NCBI GenBank assembly: GCA_938039675.1
Contig: CALHUI010000029.1
Coordinates: forward strand, 1-37,279
Source of the DNA: an uncultured Cytophagales bacterium
GTDB taxonomy: Bacteria > Bacteroidota > Bacteroidia > Cytophagales > Thermoflexibacteraceae
Reading direction: 5' to 3'
DNA length: 37,279 nucleotides
The position numbers and the translations under genes are program-made. Below the pieces are notes generated by a model. It worked only from the letters and a program-made list of their open reading frames with translations. It was not told the origin of the DNA and did no database searches. Shown piece by piece: positions 25,342-33,601 of this stretch. Positions within the stretch are counted from its first letter, which is position 1, and each line of letters begins with the position of its first letter.

Positions 25342-27000
25342 ATGCTCAAACATCTGGTCATCAGAAACTATGCGCTCATTCGGCAATTGGAAATCAGCCC
25401 TTCGGCGCACCTGAACATCATTACAGGTGAAACCGGTGCAGGTAAATCCATCATGCTGGGTGCGATAGGCCTGCTGCTGGGCGACCGAGCCGACACCAAA
25501 GTATTGCTGAATGAAGGCCAAAAATGTGTAGTAGAGGGACAGTTTGATATTGGCGAATACGATTTACAACCGCTTTTTGAAGAATCAGACCTCGATTTTG
25601 ACCGATACTGCACCATACGGCGTGAAATCAGTCCGGCGGGCAAATCACGGGCATTCATTAATGACACACCTGTTACGCTGGAAATACTGCGCCGCATTGG
25701 CAGCCGTTTGATGGACATTCACAGTCAGCACGATACGCTGCTGCTGGCTGCCGATGACTTCCAACGCGATTTGCTCGATGCTTTTGCACAGCATCAGCAC
25801 TTGGTTGATGCCTATGCGCAAGCCTACCGCACTTGGCGCAAGGCAGAACAGACGTTACAAAAATTGCTTGCACAGGCCGATGCACTCCGCAAAGACGCAG
25901 ACTATAATCAATATTTATTGGAAGAACTGCGCCAACTGCCGCTCGATGAGATGCAACAGGAGGCAATGGAGCAGGAACTGGAACGACTTGACAACATAGA
26001 AACCATCAAAACACAGTTGGCATTGCTGAGACAGATGCTTGCCAACGATGAAAACGCTGCCGAAGATATTCTGCGGAGTGCTCTGAGCGAGATACGAAAA
26101 ATCGTTAATTATTCTCCACGCTATCAGGCACTTGCCGAAAGGATGGAGAGTTTGCTCATTGAACTGCGCGACATTGGTTTCGAGTTGGAAAGCGAGGAGG
26201 GTAGCCTGTTTTTTGATGAAGAGCAGGCTTACACACTCAAATTGCAATTAGATAAACTTTACACGCTGCAAAAAAAACACGGCGCAGCAACTGTTGCGGA
26301 ACTTGTTGCACTTCGCGACTCATTGGCTGAAAAACTCAGCCTTACCCACAATCTGGATGAGTCTATTGCCGATGCCCGCACCGCGCTGGAACAGGCAGAG
26401 GTTGCCATGCGAGCAGCAGCAGCGCAACTAAGCGAAAGCCGACGAGCAGCAACAGCCCCTGTTGCTCTGCAAACCAGTGCGCTGCTGCAAGATTTGGGTA
26501 TGCCGAACGCGCGCCTTGAAATACAGGTAAGCGATATAACCCCTGCGCCCCATGGTGCCGATTTGGTAACCTTCCTGTTCAGTGCCAATAAAGGCATCCG
26601 CCCCGAACCACTGAAAAATGTGGCTTCGGGTGGCGAATTTTCGCGCCTGATGCTTTGTTTGAAATACATTTTGGCAGGTAAAACAGCCCTTCCCACCATC
26701 ATTTTTGATGAAATTGACACAGGTATTTCGGGCGAAATTGCCATCAAAGTAGGCAAAATGCTGCGCGAGATGTCCAAAAAGCATCAGTTGTTTGTTATCA
26801 GCCACTTGCCGCAAACAGCAGCCAACGGAGAGCAGCACTACTATGTTTACAAAGACGATACGGCAGACAGGGTGATTAGCTGCATCCGCGAACTGAGCTA
26901 TGAAGAAAGGGTAGGGGAGATTGCTCAGATGATAGGTGGTGCCAAACCTTCGGAAACCGCCTATCAGAGTGCACGCGAATTATTGGCAATGTACCATTAG
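25342..27000 (+). CDS. recN: DNA repair protein RecN
   Basis: An SMC-like ATPase that holds and processes DNA ends in double-strand-break repair. At 552 residues it is of normal size. The N-terminal ATPase half opens MLKHLVIRNYALIRQLEI and has the Walker A motif GETGAGKSI (29-37). DIHSQHDTLLL follows, then two long coiled-coil stretches (about 150-220 and 290-370). The C-terminal half has the ABC signature VASGGEFSRLMLCLKYI, Walker B TIIFDEIDTGISGEIA and VISHLPQTAA. Its TAG stop overlaps by two bases the stop codon of the convergent lipoprotein gene, leaving no room for a terminator between them. Confidence 0.96.
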   Translation: MLKHLVIRNYALIRQLEISPSAHLNIITGETGAGKSIMLGAIGLLLGDRADTKVLLNEGQKCVVEGQFDIGEYDLQPLFEESDLDFDRYCTIRREISPAGKSRAFINDTPVTLEILRRIGSRLMDIHSQHDTLLLAADDFQRDLLDAFAQHQHLVDAYAQAYRTWRKAEQTLQKLLAQADALRKDADYNQYLLEELRQLPLDEMQQEAMEQELERLDNIETIKTQLALLRQMLANDENAAEDILRSALSEIRKIVNYSPRYQALAERMESLLIELRDIGFELESEEGSLFFDEEQAYTLKLQLDKLYTLQKKHGAATVAELVALRDSLAEKLSLTHNLDESIADARTALEQAEVAMRAAAAQLSESRRAATAPVALQTSALLQDLGMPNARLEIQVSDITPAPHGADLVTFLFSANKGIRPEPLKNVASGGEFSRLMLCLKYILAGKTALPTIIFDEIDTGISGEIAIKVGKMLREMSKKHQLFVISHLPQTAANGEQHYYVYKDDTADRVISCIRELSYEERVGEIAQMIGGAKPSETAYQSARELLAMYH

Positions 27001-27668
27001 CGGGCTGCTAATTCGTTTAAGGAGATTTTTTGGAAGTATTCTTTCAGTTTTTCTGTGTCTTTCTGGTTGTTGGCTTCCATTTTAACAAGGAATCGGCCAC
27101 CGATGACAGCGCTTAGTTCGGCTACTTGCCGATTTTTCCGATAAATCAACGACCCTCTGATGTCTTCGCCCTGTTTGAAGCCTGTTTGCTTCATGTCGTT
27201 ATTTTCCATAGATATTTCGGCAGCCATGCTAAACATTGTCAGTGCGCCCTGTGAAAACGCATTTGCGCCGCCGTTGTAGTCGCTCAACTCAATATTCACA
27301 TAGTCCTGCTCTTTGGTAAGTCTTTTGCGTACAACCGAAACACTCGTACCGGGCATGCTGGTTGTTTCACCTTGTGCTTCTCCTTCGGCTTTGTAGCCGT
27401 CAATTTCATCAGGTAAAAATTTGCCCAGTTCGCTGTAAGGAATAGCAAGCGTATCTCCGCGTTTGATGCGTTCTTGTAACTTTTTGTCAGCGTCTTTTTG
27501 CGACTGTTCGGCAGCTTTTACCATGTCTTCGGCTTTGTCGAGCATGTTGGTAATGCCTACTTCTTCGCCCTCTTCCGTTTCCTGATTTTTGGGCTTATAA
27601 CCTCCGCAAGCGGCAAGCATGGCTACTAATGCAAGGGCGGCTGTGCTTGTTTTGAAAAATTTGTTCAT
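26997..27668 (-). CDS. Lipoprotein of unknown function
   Basis: A 223-residue protein. ATG 27668 is preferred because it starts a classical lipoprotein signal (KFFKTSTAALALVAMLAAC, acylated at Cys21); the open frame reaches back to 27713. After an acidic linker (EETEEGEEVG-like, about 30-38) comes a charged helix (MLDKAEDMVKAAEQSQKDADKKLQERIKRG), then a globular part starting IPYSELGKFLPDEIDGYKAEG. I do not recognise a named family, but proteins of this form, with LPDEIDGYKAEG-like and SMPGTSVS-like segments, occur in Bacteroidota. Only membrane anchorage can be predicted. It is convergent with recN and divergent from the SpoIIE gene. Confidence 0.82.
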   Translation of the reverse strand: MNKFFKTSTAALALVAMLAACGGYKPKNQETEEGEEVGITNMLDKAEDMVKAAEQSQKDADKKLQERIKRGDTLAIPYSELGKFLPDEIDGYKAEGEAQGETTSMPGTSVSVVRKRLTKEQDYVNIELSDYNGGANAFSQGALTMFSMAAEISMENNDMKQTGFKQGEDIRGSLIYRKNRQVAELSAVIGGRFLVKMEANNQKDTEKLKEYFQKISLNELAAR

Positions 27669-27748
27669 AAAAATTCGTTTGTTGGTTTGTAAATAATGGG
27701 CTGAATGTAGCAAATTTTTTTCACTCTATCATGTAACAAATCTTGATG

Positions 27749-27756
27749 TAAATTTG
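27749..27756 (+). promoter_or_regulatory. Bacteroidota -7 box (TAAATTTG) for the propeller/SpoIIE gene
   Basis: Exact TAnnTTTG match 31 nt before ATG 27788, in the 119-bp divergent region. Confidence 0.65.
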
Positions 27757-27787
27757 ACAGGCAATTGTTTCACGACTAATTTTAAGT

Positions 27788-30700
27788 ATGACAAAGCGAT
27801 TAGTATTAGTATTACTGCTGGCAGCGCTGCTTGCTTGCACCTGTATGGTATGTGGGCAAACAAACGAGCGCGGTATGCCTTTTATACATAATTACCTGCC
27901 CAAAGAATACAAAGCCGGCATGGCTAACTGGGCTATCGTGCAAGACGTGCGAGGAATCCTTTACTTTGGCAACGATAACGGCATATTGGAGTACGATGGC
28001 AATCAGTGGAAACTTATCAAAACGGGCGGTGCTGTCCGCACATTGGCAAAGGATGCCAAAGGGCGGATTTATGCCGGCGGAGTAGGGCATTTCGGTTATT
28101 TGCAGGCAGATTCGCTTGGGCGCATGCGTTATCAGTCGCTGCAAAGCCTGCTTCCTGCCGACAAACGCTCATTCGGTGAAGTATGGACAGTGAATTGCCT
28201 CACAGAAGGCGTATTTTTTCAGGCCGACGAATCCGTTTTTATTCTGAAAGAAAACAAAGGACAGCCGTATTTGCAGATTGTTCCGGCAGAAACGTTTTTC
28301 AGTTTTGGTTTTGCCGTGCGCGACCAGTTTTATGTGCAGCAAAGCGACCGCGGCCTGATGAAGTGGGTAGGCAGCAAATTAGTTCCCGTTAAAGACACAG
28401 ACATGTTTTCCGCTTCCCTCATCAGTCAGGTATTGCCGTGGAGTACCAACGAGTTGCTGATTTGTGTGCAAAACATGGGGCTTTACATTACGCAACAGGG
28501 CAAAATAGTTAAGTGGAACACAGAGGCGGACGAATTGCTGCGCGATTTCAGAAGCTACAACGCACAGTGGATTAACTACGGCAAAAACAACAAAACGCTG
28601 GCTGTCGGCATGCTTGGCGTGGGGGTGCTGATGATTGATGAAAACGGCAAATTGCAGGGCATCTATAACAAACGCAACGGCTTGGCGGATGATTTTGTGC
28701 TGTCTTTTGCCGAAGACGGACAAAACGGGCTTTGGATGGGGATGTATAACGGTATTGCCCGTATGGAGTATCCCTCTGAATTTCAGCTGTATAACGAGCA
28801 GTACCAGCAACTGAAAGGAGTTGTTAATGCCATTGCCAAGCATCAGGACAAACTGTATGTAGCTACTTTGAGCGGTCTTTTTCGTTTGGTGCCCCGCGAG
28901 CTGACACATGCGGCAGCCACCCGCCGTTTTTACGACGCACAGTTTGAGCCGGTGCAGGGGTTCAAGTTAGACTGTTGGGCATTGTTGCCCGTAGACAAGG
29001 ATTTGCTTGTCGGTACTTTTATGGGGGTTAAATTGCTGCGCGGCGATGCTGTCAGCGACATTGGCGAAGAATCTACGCCACCCAATATTTTCTGCTTTGA
29101 ACGTTCGCACATAGACCCCGACCGCGTGTTTGTAGGCTCGGCGTACAGTATGCGCTGCATCTACCGCAAAAACGGCAACTGGATAGACGAGGGGAAGTTT
29201 GAAGGCCTACGCGACGATATCCGCCACATCAAAGAAGATAAGGACGGCAACGTATGGGCTGCCACGCTGAACAACGGCATCTATCTGATTGACTTTGCCA
29301 AGGGCAGCAGCTACAAGTTCAGCATGACACCTCAGATTCGTCGTTTGGGAACGGCAGAAGGGTTGCCATCGCTTGCCGATAACCACCTGTTTCTTATCAA
29401 AGGTCAAATTCGGGTAGCTACCGAGCGCGGCATTTACAAATACGAAGGCGGCAAGTTTGTCCCCGACAGTGCATTTAACCAACCTTTCAACAGCGAAGGC
29501 CGCAAAGTAATGCTTCCTGCTACCGACCCTAAGGGTAATATTTGGCTCTTTTCTGCGCATGGGGGTAAGGTAGAGGCGGGTTTCCTGCAAAAAACAGATA
29601 ACGGCTATGTGTATCGCCCCGGTTCGTTGAATCGTTTGGACGAGCTACATGCCGTTCAGGCAATTTACGCTGGCGACAGCTCCGCCGTTTGGTTCAGCGA
29701 TATTAACGGGATTTACCGCTACGAGCGCAAGGAAAATTTTTCCACAGATTTTACTTTCCACGCATTGATACGGCGCGTAAGTATCGGGCAAGATTCAACG
29801 TTGTTCTATGGCAACTTTGCTAATAAAGAAGGGCTTGTGGTAACTGAACAGCCTGCCGTTTTCAGTCCGGACTTGCCCTACAAGTGGAATCGGATTCAGT
29901 TTGATTTTACGGCTACCGCTTTTAACAGCCCCAATGCCAACCGATTCCAATGCAAATTGGACGGTTTGGAAAAAGAATGGAGCGAGTGGAGCAACAGCCG
30001 CCACAAGGAGTACACCAACCTTGCCGAAGGTCATTATGTGTTTCGGGTGCGTGCCCGCGATGTTTTCGGCAATGTCAGCAGCGAGGCAGAGTACCACTTT
30101 GCTATTAAAGCACCGTGGTATCGGACAGTGGTTGCCTATGTACTGTACATTGTAGTTGCCATTTTGGTGATTTGGGTGATTGGCGAGTGGCGGCTGCGCG
30201 CCGTTGCTAACGAAAAAGCCATACTGGCGCAACAGGTTGCGCTGCGCACACAAGAGTTGAGCAGTGCCAATGCAGAGTTGGAGGCTACACTGGCACAGAT
30301 TAAAACTCAGAATGAGGTTATTCAGCAAAAATCTGCCGAACTGAGCCACGCCAACGAGCAGTTGTTTGATTTGAACAGCCAACTGAGCCGCACTTTGGCG
30401 CGGGTACAGCAACAAAACCGCGAAATAGAAATGCAGCGCGACCAAATTCGCCTGCAACAGCAAAACACGGAAAGCAGCATTCGCTATGCCCGCTGCATTC
30501 AGGATGCCATGTTGCCCGATGCGAACGAGCTTTCCCGCTTTTTTTCAGGCTATTTTATATTAAATCGCCCGCGCGACATTGTCAGCGGCGATTTTTACTG
30601 GTTTGCCGAAAAACAGGGCAAAATAATAGTTGCCGTAGTGGATTGTACAGGGCACGGCGTCCCCGGTGCAATGATGAGTATGCTGGGTACTTCATTTCTC

Positions 30701-31213
30701 AACGGCATCGCAGCCGAGCAGTCTCAACCCGACACGGCAATGATTCTCAATGCCATGCACCAACACGTGCGAGAAGCCCTGCAACAGGAAAAAGGCATCA
30801 ACCGCGACGGTATGGATATGTCGGTGATTGTTTATGACCCGCTGACAAGTACCGTACAGTTTTCCGGTGCGCGCAACTCGCTGTATCTGGTTCGCAACGG
30901 TAAACTGACCGAGTACAAGGCAGACCGCCTGTCAATTGGCGGATTCCGAAAAGAAACAGCACAACTGTTTTCTGCACAGACAATAGACGTACACGCTGGT
31001 GATGTGCTTTACATGTTCACCGACGGTTATGCCGACCAGATTGGCGGAGCGAACAACCACAAACTGATGATAAAGCATTTCCGCGACCTTTGCGAGCAGG
31101 TAGGGGTTTTACCGATGCATCAACAGCAGGCGGCTTTTGACAAACACCTCACCGACTGGATGGGCAGCGAGGCGCAGATAGATGATATTTTGCTGGTGGG
31201 CTTGATGGTGTAA
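27788..31213 (+). CDS. Two-component-type beta-propeller sensor with SpoIIE/PP2C phosphatase output
   Basis: A 1141-residue transmembrane signalling protein. A signal peptide (RLVLVLLLAALLACTCMVCG) is followed by a periplasmic region with propeller-type repeats such as VQDVRGILYFGNDNGILEYDGNQWK, FAEDGQNGLWMGMYNGIARME and IKEDKDGNVWAATLNNGIYLID. A Y_Y_Y-like domain follows (about 690-770, FQCKLDGLEKEWSEWS, YVFRVRARDVFGNVS). One membrane helix lies at about 780-801 and a long coiled coil at about 808-895. The cytosolic SpoIIE phosphatase domain starts near 897 with IRYARCIQDAMLP and has the metal-site motifs SGDFYWF, DCTGHGVPGAMMSMLG, DMSVIVYD and FTDGYADQIGG. It probably dephosphorylates a STAS-type or other Ser/Thr-phosphorylated protein. 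It is convergent with the enoyl-CoA hydratase gene, 4 bp apart. Confidence 0.94.
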   Translation: MTKRLVLVLLLAALLACTCMVCGQTNERGMPFIHNYLPKEYKAGMANWAIVQDVRGILYFGNDNGILEYDGNQWKLIKTGGAVRTLAKDAKGRIYAGGVGHFGYLQADSLGRMRYQSLQSLLPADKRSFGEVWTVNCLTEGVFFQADESVFILKENKGQPYLQIVPAETFFSFGFAVRDQFYVQQSDRGLMKWVGSKLVPVKDTDMFSASLISQVLPWSTNELLICVQNMGLYITQQGKIVKWNTEADELLRDFRSYNAQWINYGKNNKTLAVGMLGVGVLMIDENGKLQGIYNKRNGLADDFVLSFAEDGQNGLWMGMYNGIARMEYPSEFQLYNEQYQQLKGVVNAIAKHQDKLYVATLSGLFRLVPRELTHAAATRRFYDAQFEPVQGFKLDCWALLPVDKDLLVGTFMGVKLLRGDAVSDIGEESTPPNIFCFERSHIDPDRVFVGSAYSMRCIYRKNGNWIDEGKFEGLRDDIRHIKEDKDGNVWAATLNNGIYLIDFAKGSSYKFSMTPQIRRLGTAEGLPSLADNHLFLIKGQIRVATERGIYKYEGGKFVPDSAFNQPFNSEGRKVMLPATDPKGNIWLFSAHGGKVEAGFLQKTDNGYVYRPGSLNRLDELHAVQAIYAGDSSAVWFSDINGIYRYERKENFSTDFTFHALIRRVSIGQDSTLFYGNFANKEGLVVTEQPAVFSPDLPYKWNRIQFDFTATAFNSPNANRFQCKLDGLEKEWSEWSNSRHKEYTNLAEGHYVFRVRARDVFGNVSSEAEYHFAIKAPWYRTVVAYVLYIVVAILVIWVIGEWRLRAVANEKAILAQQVALRTQELSSANAELEATLAQIKTQNEVIQQKSAELSHANEQLFDLNSQLSRTLARVQQQNREIEMQRDQIRLQQQNTESSIRYARCIQDAMLPDANELSRFFSGYFILNRPRDIVSGDFYWFAEKQGKIIVAVVDCTGHGVPGAMMSMLGTSFLNGIAAEQSQPDTAMILNAMHQHVREALQQEKGINRDGMDMSVIVYDPLTSTVQFSGARNSLYLVRNGKLTEYKADRLSIGGFRKETAQLFSAQTIDVHAGDVLYMFTDGYADQIGGANNHKLMIKHFRDLCEQVGVLPMHQQQAAFDKHLTDWMGSEAQIDDILLVGLMV

Positions 31214-31217
31214 CTCC

Positions 31218-31991
31218 CTACCACACAAGCGACTCTTTGTTCAAAAATGCAGCAATGCCGCGTTTGCAGTCCGGTGTGGTGCGTGCAGCAGCATTTTGAG
31301 CGGCTGCGTGGGCAAGTGCTTTTTCCAAGGTCATGGAGGGTACATCGGCAATCATTTGCTTGGTAGCTGCCATGGCCTGTGCCGAGTTGCTTGTGCAAAG
31401 GTGCTCGGCAAGTTCGCGCGCGCGCTGCTGCAGGTTTTCCGCCGGAACAATTTCATTGACAAAGCCAAACTGCATGGCCTTTTCGGCACTGATGAGGTCG
31501 CCTGAGAGCAGCAATTCTTTGGCGCGCCCTTCTCCGATTTTGCGCAGCAGAAAAACCATCACTATGGCAGGGATAAAACCGATTTTTACCTCCGTATAGC
31601 CAAATTTGGCTTCGGGAACAGCAATAACCCAGTCGCAGACGGTGGCAAGTCCGCAGCCGCCTGCTATTGCATGACCCTGTACTTGTGCAATAACTACTTT
31701 GGGCAGGCGATAAATTTGCAGGTAGAGTTCTTTCAGATAAGTGGAATCTTCCAAGTTTTCTTCGTAGGAAAGCCCCTGCAGATTTTGCAGATAGTCCAAG
31801 TCGGCACCGGCGCAAAAAACTTTGCCTTCGGCGCGCAGTATTACTACTTTTATGGCATCATTGGCAGCAGCGGCGGCAAAGGCCTCTTTCAGTTCGCTGA
31901 CCAACTGACGGCTGAACGCATTGCGTTTTTCGGGGCGATTCAGAGTAACATAAGCGATGCGCCCCTCGGTACGGTAGATAATAGATTGCAT
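31218..31991 (-). CDS. Enoyl-CoA hydratase/isomerase (crotonase) family protein
   Basis: A 257-residue crotonase-fold enzyme. ATG 31991 (MQSIIYRTEGRIAYVTLNRPEKRNAFS) is the usual start; upstream in-frame residues to 32099 lack family character, and a -7 box lies at 32018-32025 within them. The oxyanion-hole segments are AEGKVFCAGADLDYLQ and QVQGHAIAGGCGLATVCDWVIA. The acid/base Glu region reads EVKIGFIPAIVMVFLLRKIGE, without the common catalytic Glu-Glu pattern of enoyl-CoA hydratase. It may therefore be a methylglutaconyl-CoA hydratase-like or other crotonase. Leucine degradation or fatty-acid oxidation are both possible. Confidence 0.88.
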   Translation of the reverse strand: MQSIIYRTEGRIAYVTLNRPEKRNAFSRQLVSELKEAFAAAAANDAIKVVILRAEGKVFCAGADLDYLQNLQGLSYEENLEDSTYLKELYLQIYRLPKVVIAQVQGHAIAGGCGLATVCDWVIAVPEAKFGYTEVKIGFIPAIVMVFLLRKIGEGRAKELLLSGDLISAEKAMQFGFVNEIVPAENLQQRARELAEHLCTSNSAQAMAATKQMIADVPSMTLEKALAHAAAQNAAARTTPDCKRGIAAFLNKESLVW

Positions 31992-32017
31992 GTGCAATGA
32001 AGTGTTGAGATTGAGTG

Positions 32018-32025
32018 CAAAGGTA
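32018..32025 (-). promoter_or_regulatory. Bacteroidota -7 box (TACCTTTG) for the enoyl-CoA hydratase gene
   Basis: Exact TAnnTTTG match on the minus strand, 26 nt before ATG 31991. It supports that start over the longer open frame. Confidence 0.62.
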
Positions 32026-32067
32026 AAACATACCATCTGCCGCCCATCGGATATCTGACAGAAACTT

Positions 32068-32748
32068 ATGCTGGTTAAAACAAGGGGAATCGTCATCAAC
32101 TTTTTGCGCTACCGCGAAACCTCGCTCATTGTTAAGGTTTACACCGAAATACTGGGCTTGCGTTCCTATATTGTCAATAGCGTGCGCAGCAGCAAAGGGA
32201 GTAGTAAAATAGCTCTTTATCAGCCGCTTACCCTGCTCGAGCTGACTGTTTACGAGAAACCCGATGCAGGGCTGCAACACATATCGGATGCTCGATTGGC
32301 ATATCCTTACCGCCATATTCCTTTTTCTGTTACCAAAACTTCGATTGCTTTGTTTTTGGCCGAAATACTTGCCAAAACCTTGAAGGAAGAAAAGGAAGAC
32401 AAGGCACTTTTTGCGTTCTTGTTTGAAAGTCTGGTAACTTTTGACAACCTGACGGCCGGCGAAGACCTTTTTCATCTGGTCTTTCTGGTGCGGCTGGCAA
32501 CTTTGCTGGGTTTTGGTGCCGACTCTGCCGAGTCGCTGGCCGAGCAACTGCAAACCGCCCGCATACCGTTCAGTTTGGCCGAACACGGTGCCGCCTACCG
32601 TCAGCTTTTGAAAATGCCCTACGGCACGGCAAACGCTGCCATTGCCGCGCACAGGTCGCTTTTACTGGATGCGCTTACCGCCTTCTTTGCTCTGCACTAC
32701 GAAAACTTTGGCACGCTCAACTCGTTAGCTGTGCTGCGCAATTTGTAG
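32068..32748 (+). CDS. recO: DNA repair protein RecO
   Basis: Mediates loading of RecA at gaps together with RecR/RecF. At 226 residues it has the family length. The N-terminal OB fold opens MLVKTRGIVINFLRYRETSLIVKVYTEILGLRSYIVNSVRS, which is very typical of Bacteroidota RecO, followed by ALYQPLTLLELTVYEKPDAGLQHISDAR. The C-terminal helical part includes FLAEILAKTLKEEKEDKALF and LFHLVFLVRLATLLGF. It is divergent from the enoyl-CoA hydratase gene, and lptC follows after about 90 bp with its own promoter box. Confidence 0.93.
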   Translation: MLVKTRGIVINFLRYRETSLIVKVYTEILGLRSYIVNSVRSSKGSSKIALYQPLTLLELTVYEKPDAGLQHISDARLAYPYRHIPFSVTKTSIALFLAEILAKTLKEEKEDKALFAFLFESLVTFDNLTAGEDLFHLVFLVRLATLLGFGADSAESLAEQLQTARIPFSLAEHGAAYRQLLKMPYGTANAAIAAHRSLLLDALTAFFALHYENFGTLNSLAVLRNL

Positions 32749-32780
32749 CACCTTACAGCAATTACTCCCAATTTTATGCG

Positions 32781-32788
32781 TAATTTTG
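32781..32788 (+). promoter_or_regulatory. Bacteroidota -7 box (TAATTTTG) for lptC
   Basis: Exact TAnnTTTG match 50 nt before ATG 32839. It lies just after ATG 32776, the first Met of the longest frame, which argues against that start. Confidence 0.55.
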
Positions 32789-32838
32789 TTATTACAACCA
32801 ATAACCGTACGGTGAAATACAAAAGTTGGCATACAGGT

Positions 32839-33357
32839 ATGCTGCGCATAGCAATAGTTTTGCTGTTGAGTGCCTGTGATAATCAGGAATTGCGCAAGAA
32901 GAAAGTTAAGGTACAATACAACGGCCCGTTGGTGGAATTTCGGAGCGTAGAAACACTTTACAGCGACAATGCCATTATCCAATTAAAAATTGAAGCACCC
33001 GAACAGTTTATTTTTCAAAACGGCGATGTGAAATATCCCAAAGGAGTTAAAATCAGCCGCTACGATGCCTACGGCAAAAAAATCAGCACCCTGCGCGGCG
33101 ATTCGGGCAGTTATGACAAAACGCGACAGCTGTATCAGGCCTTTGGAAATATTGTGGTGGAAAATCTGGAACTGAACCAACGACTCTATACCACCCAATT
33201 AGACTGGGACCAGCCCAAACGCGAAATCCGCACCGATAAGCCCATTAAAATCGTTACGCCCAACGAAATGCTCGAAGGCGTTGGATTGGTTTCTGACGAA
33301 AGTTTTAGCCGTTACCGTATATTGCGGCCATCGGGGACATTTTCTCTCAACCCTTAA
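32839..33357 (+). CDS. lptC: LPS export protein LptC (lipoprotein form)
   Basis: The periplasmic component of the Lpt bridge that moves lipopolysaccharide to the outer membrane. From ATG 32839 it has 172 residues with a short lipoprotein signal, LRIAIVLLLSAC, acylated at Cys13. A longer form from ATG 32776 would add 21 polar residues before it, and a promoter box argues against that. The body is an OstA/LptC-like beta-jellyroll: YNGPLVEFRSVETLYSDNAIIQLKIEAPE, LRGDSGSYDKTRQLYQAFGNIVVEN, LDWDQPKREIRTDKPIKIVTP and LEGVGLVSDESFSRYRI. It is followed after 10 bp by a small membrane-protein gene and then a CNNM/CorC gene, an arrangement I recall in other Bacteroidota. Confidence 0.86.
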   Translation: MLRIAIVLLLSACDNQELRKKKVKVQYNGPLVEFRSVETLYSDNAIIQLKIEAPEQFIFQNGDVKYPKGVKISRYDAYGKKISTLRGDSGSYDKTRQLYQAFGNIVVENLELNQRLYTTQLDWDQPKREIRTDKPIKIVTPNEMLEGVGLVSDESFSRYRILRPSGTFSLNP

Positions 33358-33367
33358 TAATTTCCCT

Positions 33368-33601
33368 ATGAAGTTAGAACAGGTAATTATTTTGTCAGTT
33401 GCCGTTGTCTTATTTGTGATTGGCGTGCACCAGTCTTTTTTGTATGGTGTAATGGCAAGCTATTGGATTTTCATGCTGATAGCTGCGCTGTTGTTTTACT
33501 ACAAACTCCGTAGCAATCGCTACCGGCAGGCGGCAATTAAAGACACGCTGACTAAAAAGAAAGCCCCCAAATCAGTTAAACCAAGGCAACGTTTGCGATG
33601 A
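33368..33601 (+). CDS. Small two-helix membrane protein
   Basis: A 77-residue protein with two hydrophobic segments (about 5-23, VIILSVAVVLFVIGVHQSF, and 31-46, YWIFMLIAALLFYYKL) and a strongly basic tail (KDTLTKKKAPKSVKPRQRLR) expected on the cytosolic side. ATG 33368 is preferred over the longer open frame from 33281, which overlaps lptC. The last codons overlap the start of the CNNM/CorC gene by four bases (ATGA), so the two are translationally linked. No family is recognised. Confidence 0.78.
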   Translation: MKLEQVIILSVAVVLFVIGVHQSFLYGVMASYWIFMLIAALLFYYKLRSNRYRQAAIKDTLTKKKAPKSVKPRQRLR

